Translations under genes and position numbers: made by a program
NCBI GenBank assembly: GCA_028671895.1
Contig: CM053810.1
Span: forward strand, 59,521,501-59,585,500
Reading direction: 5' to 3'
Length of the DNA stretch: 64,000 nt
From: Oenanthe sinensis
Lineage: Eukaryota; Streptophyta; Magnoliopsida; Apiales; Apiaceae
The notes under the pieces: model-generated
The model's database searches: none
Seen by the model: the letters and a program-made list of their open reading frames with translations, nothing else
What the model was told of the DNA's origin: nothing
In this document: positions 62,447 to 64,000 of the stretch, piece after piece
How the letters are laid out: each line of letters opens with the position of its first letter
How positions within the stretch are numbered: the stretch's first letter is position 1

Positions 62447-62946
62447 GGCCACTGGGCCCACCTCGTTTCCTGTGGGCTCCGCCCACCACAATAGTCATCA
62501 CTCACTGTTTCAATCAATCACTCTTAGCTTTAGACACGTCTCTCTAACCACCGGACTCGCCGGAATCTTATAAACGGTCGGAGATGGCTTTCTGAGTCAG
62601 ACGTGGGGTCCTGGGGCCCAATGATTGGACATGGACATGGACATCGACCTTTCCTTATAAAAACAAATCATGACGATGATGTATTTCATTTTAAATAATT
62701 GATAAAGTTAATAAATTAAAAAAAAGTTGTTACAAGTTGCAGTACAACTAAGAAGAAAGAATTATTTTAATGAGCACGTAATTGTTTATTGTATGCTGTC
62801 ATATCACTATATATTATTATAATATCTAATATAGATAGTTATTTATTTACTCTTTTTTTATATAGATTTTATTTCTCCATGCAGATGTGTTTAAAGTTAA
62901 CAATTGGAAAAAGAGTGGGTAAGAATGATCCTGCATGCATAATAAG
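62447..62946. other. Spacer between MULE and LINE
   Basis: After the right TSD comes a GC-richer patch (GGGCCCACCTCG to about 62640), then AT-rich DNA to the LINE poly(A). No gene recognised. Confidence 0.45.
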
Positions 62947-64000
62947 TTTTTTTTTTTTTTTTTGAACAAAGTAATCGATTTCCATTAAATCATCAAAGCA
63001 TCCGACAAAAGCGTCTCTAACAAACACAATGGAGGAGACAAGTTAATAACGAAGTTGTTAAGCTCACAAGGATATCTAGCCAAATTATGGGCTGCCTTGT
63101 TTGCTTGTTTCCTAGCAAAAACAATCGAAACTCCCTCTCTACTACTGATTATGTTTCTACACTGCTGTACCAAGTGTCCAATCTCCAGCAAGTTCGAACA
63201 TCCCTTCCTGATAGCATTGACGCTAAGAAGAGAATCGCTTTCAATGGTAATAGGACCTGATGGAAGATCTTCCAGCCATAGCAGACCTTCAAGGATGACA
63301 ACTGTTTCTGCCTCTGCTACTTTAACTGACCCTGCAAAATGTCTCGTCTTCCCTGCAATGTACTGCCCCTTATCATCTCTGAGAACCAGCCCTACTGAAA
63401 AAGAGTTCTGCCCTTCTTTGACAGCTGCATCAACATTCAATTTACGATACCCTAGCTCTGGTTTAACCCACTTATGTTCTTGATATTGCATGATTTCTCT
63501 TTGGTTCAAACCACTTGCATTCCGTTTGTTGTTTGCATCACGCCACTCCCTTATTTGGGTCATGCTCCAGCTCATGGTACCTGCTGGAGACATGTTCTTA
63601 TTCTCAAAAATCCGTTTGTTCCTGGCAAACCACACCCCCCACAGTACTGCAGAAATTCTCCCCAGATTCTCAGCCGTATCGTTACTCAGCTTATTTAACA
63701 ACCATTCTGACACATATTCCACATCGCTCATATCATACTTAAGACCCACTATTTTCCAGCATTCTTGAGCAAAACGACAGTCGAAAAACAAGTGTGACAA
63801 GTGTTCTATATCTCCCACACACATAATACACCTTATCGGCACCCGTACTCCTCTGTGTCTGAGTAGATTCCTAACTGGGATGTTGTTACGACAGAACCTC
63901 CACAGGAAAATTTTGATCTTATGAGGGACATTCAAACTCCAGATATTGCTCTATCCTTTTGACTGCTGTAATCCTACCACACCAATATGATTTTTATGCC
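62947..64000 (-). mobile_element. LINE (L1-type) 3' part, runs off the window
   Basis: A (T)17 run at 62947-62963 is the poly(A) tail of a minus-strand retroposon. It is preceded on that strand by AATCGATTACTTTGTTCAAA, the kind of 3' end found in plant LINEs. The body encodes ORF2-like C-terminal domains. The 5' portion lies beyond the window, so neither full length nor TSD can be checked. Confidence 0.88.
62985..63950 (-). pseudogene. LINE ORF2 C-terminus (zf-RVT + RNase H)
   Basis: A minus-strand open frame of about 320 codons. It starts within SNIWSLNVPHKIKIFLWRFC, the zf-RVT lead-in, with zinc-finger residues in CIMCVGDIEHLSHLFFDC. It then passes into a plant RVT_3-type RNase H domain. 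That domain has LNVDAAVKEGQNSFSVGLVL (catalytic Asp in the DAA motif), AEAETVVILEGLLW, ITIESDSLLSVNAI (second Asp) and FARKQANKAAHNLARY. An in-frame TAG at 63953-63951 separates it from upstream sequence, and the expected upstream RT is outside the window, so I score it as a broken ORF2 remnant. Some plant genes of this type are also annotated as ribonuclease H-like host proteins, but the adjoining poly(A) tail favours a LINE. Confidence 0.85.

Noticed and set aside
1..64000. tRNA, rRNA or CRISPR features
   Set aside because: No cloverleaf-like tRNA, rRNA core sequence or regularly spaced direct-repeat array was recognised. The spaced repeats seen belong to transposons and minisatellites of a plant genome.

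Overview
This is a plant nuclear genomic window: spliced genes with canonical GT/AG introns, chloroplast-targeted and plant-specific protein families, very AT-rich intergenic DNA, and nested plant transposons. A eudicot is most likely. I cannot name the species from the sequence alone. An asterid such as an Apiaceae member is only a guess.

Layout. Positions 1-3.0 kb hold a 9-bp-TSD foldback element and a decayed hAT transposon carrying a nested Stowaway MITE. Positions 3.5-9.2 kb hold a 14-exon respiratory burst NADPH oxidase gene (RBOH, +). Positions 9.5-15.1 kb hold a decayed Ty1/copia element (-) with matching AAAAT target-site duplications (TSDs) and an unusual perfect palindrome in one LTR. 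Positions 15.6-18.0 kb hold chloroplast peroxiredoxin Q (+), convergent with an FMO1-like flavin monooxygenase (-, 18.5-21.1 kb). Positions 21.2-40.4 kb are gene-free: AT-rich DNA, a Stowaway MITE, a TCAGAGTTT satellite-like array, and an internally deleted Ty3/gypsy element with about 1.8-kb LTRs. A single-exon AP2/ERF gene lies at 40.7-41.4 kb (+). Positions 42-51.9 kb hold a solo LTR of the same gypsy family, a second hAT remnant and an unrecognised decayed coding stretch.

The most interesting object is at 52,036-62,437. It is an apparently intact 10.4-kb Mutator-like element (MULE) bounded by a perfect 9-bp TSD (AAAATATAG) and long imperfect terminal inverted repeats. It carries a 925-residue MURA-type transposase (+), two small lysine-rich genes that both start MDKGK (+), the decayed start of a third, and a five-exon plant mobile domain (PMD) gene (-). 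The PMD protein has three 32-residue Gly/Trp repeats in its C-terminal tail. Subterminal clusters of TGTTCGCC/GGCGAACA sit at both ends. All four MULE genes appear to have an intron or splice acceptor just upstream of the ATG. My inference is a multi-gene MULE whose extra proteins modify silencing or transposition, by analogy with the accessory genes of MuDR and VANDAL elements. That function is not shown by the sequence.

The window ends inside a LINE (62,947-64,000, -) with a poly(A) tail and a zf-RVT/RNase H open frame. Functional host genes in the window are therefore four: RBOH, PRXQ, the FMO1-like gene and the ERF.
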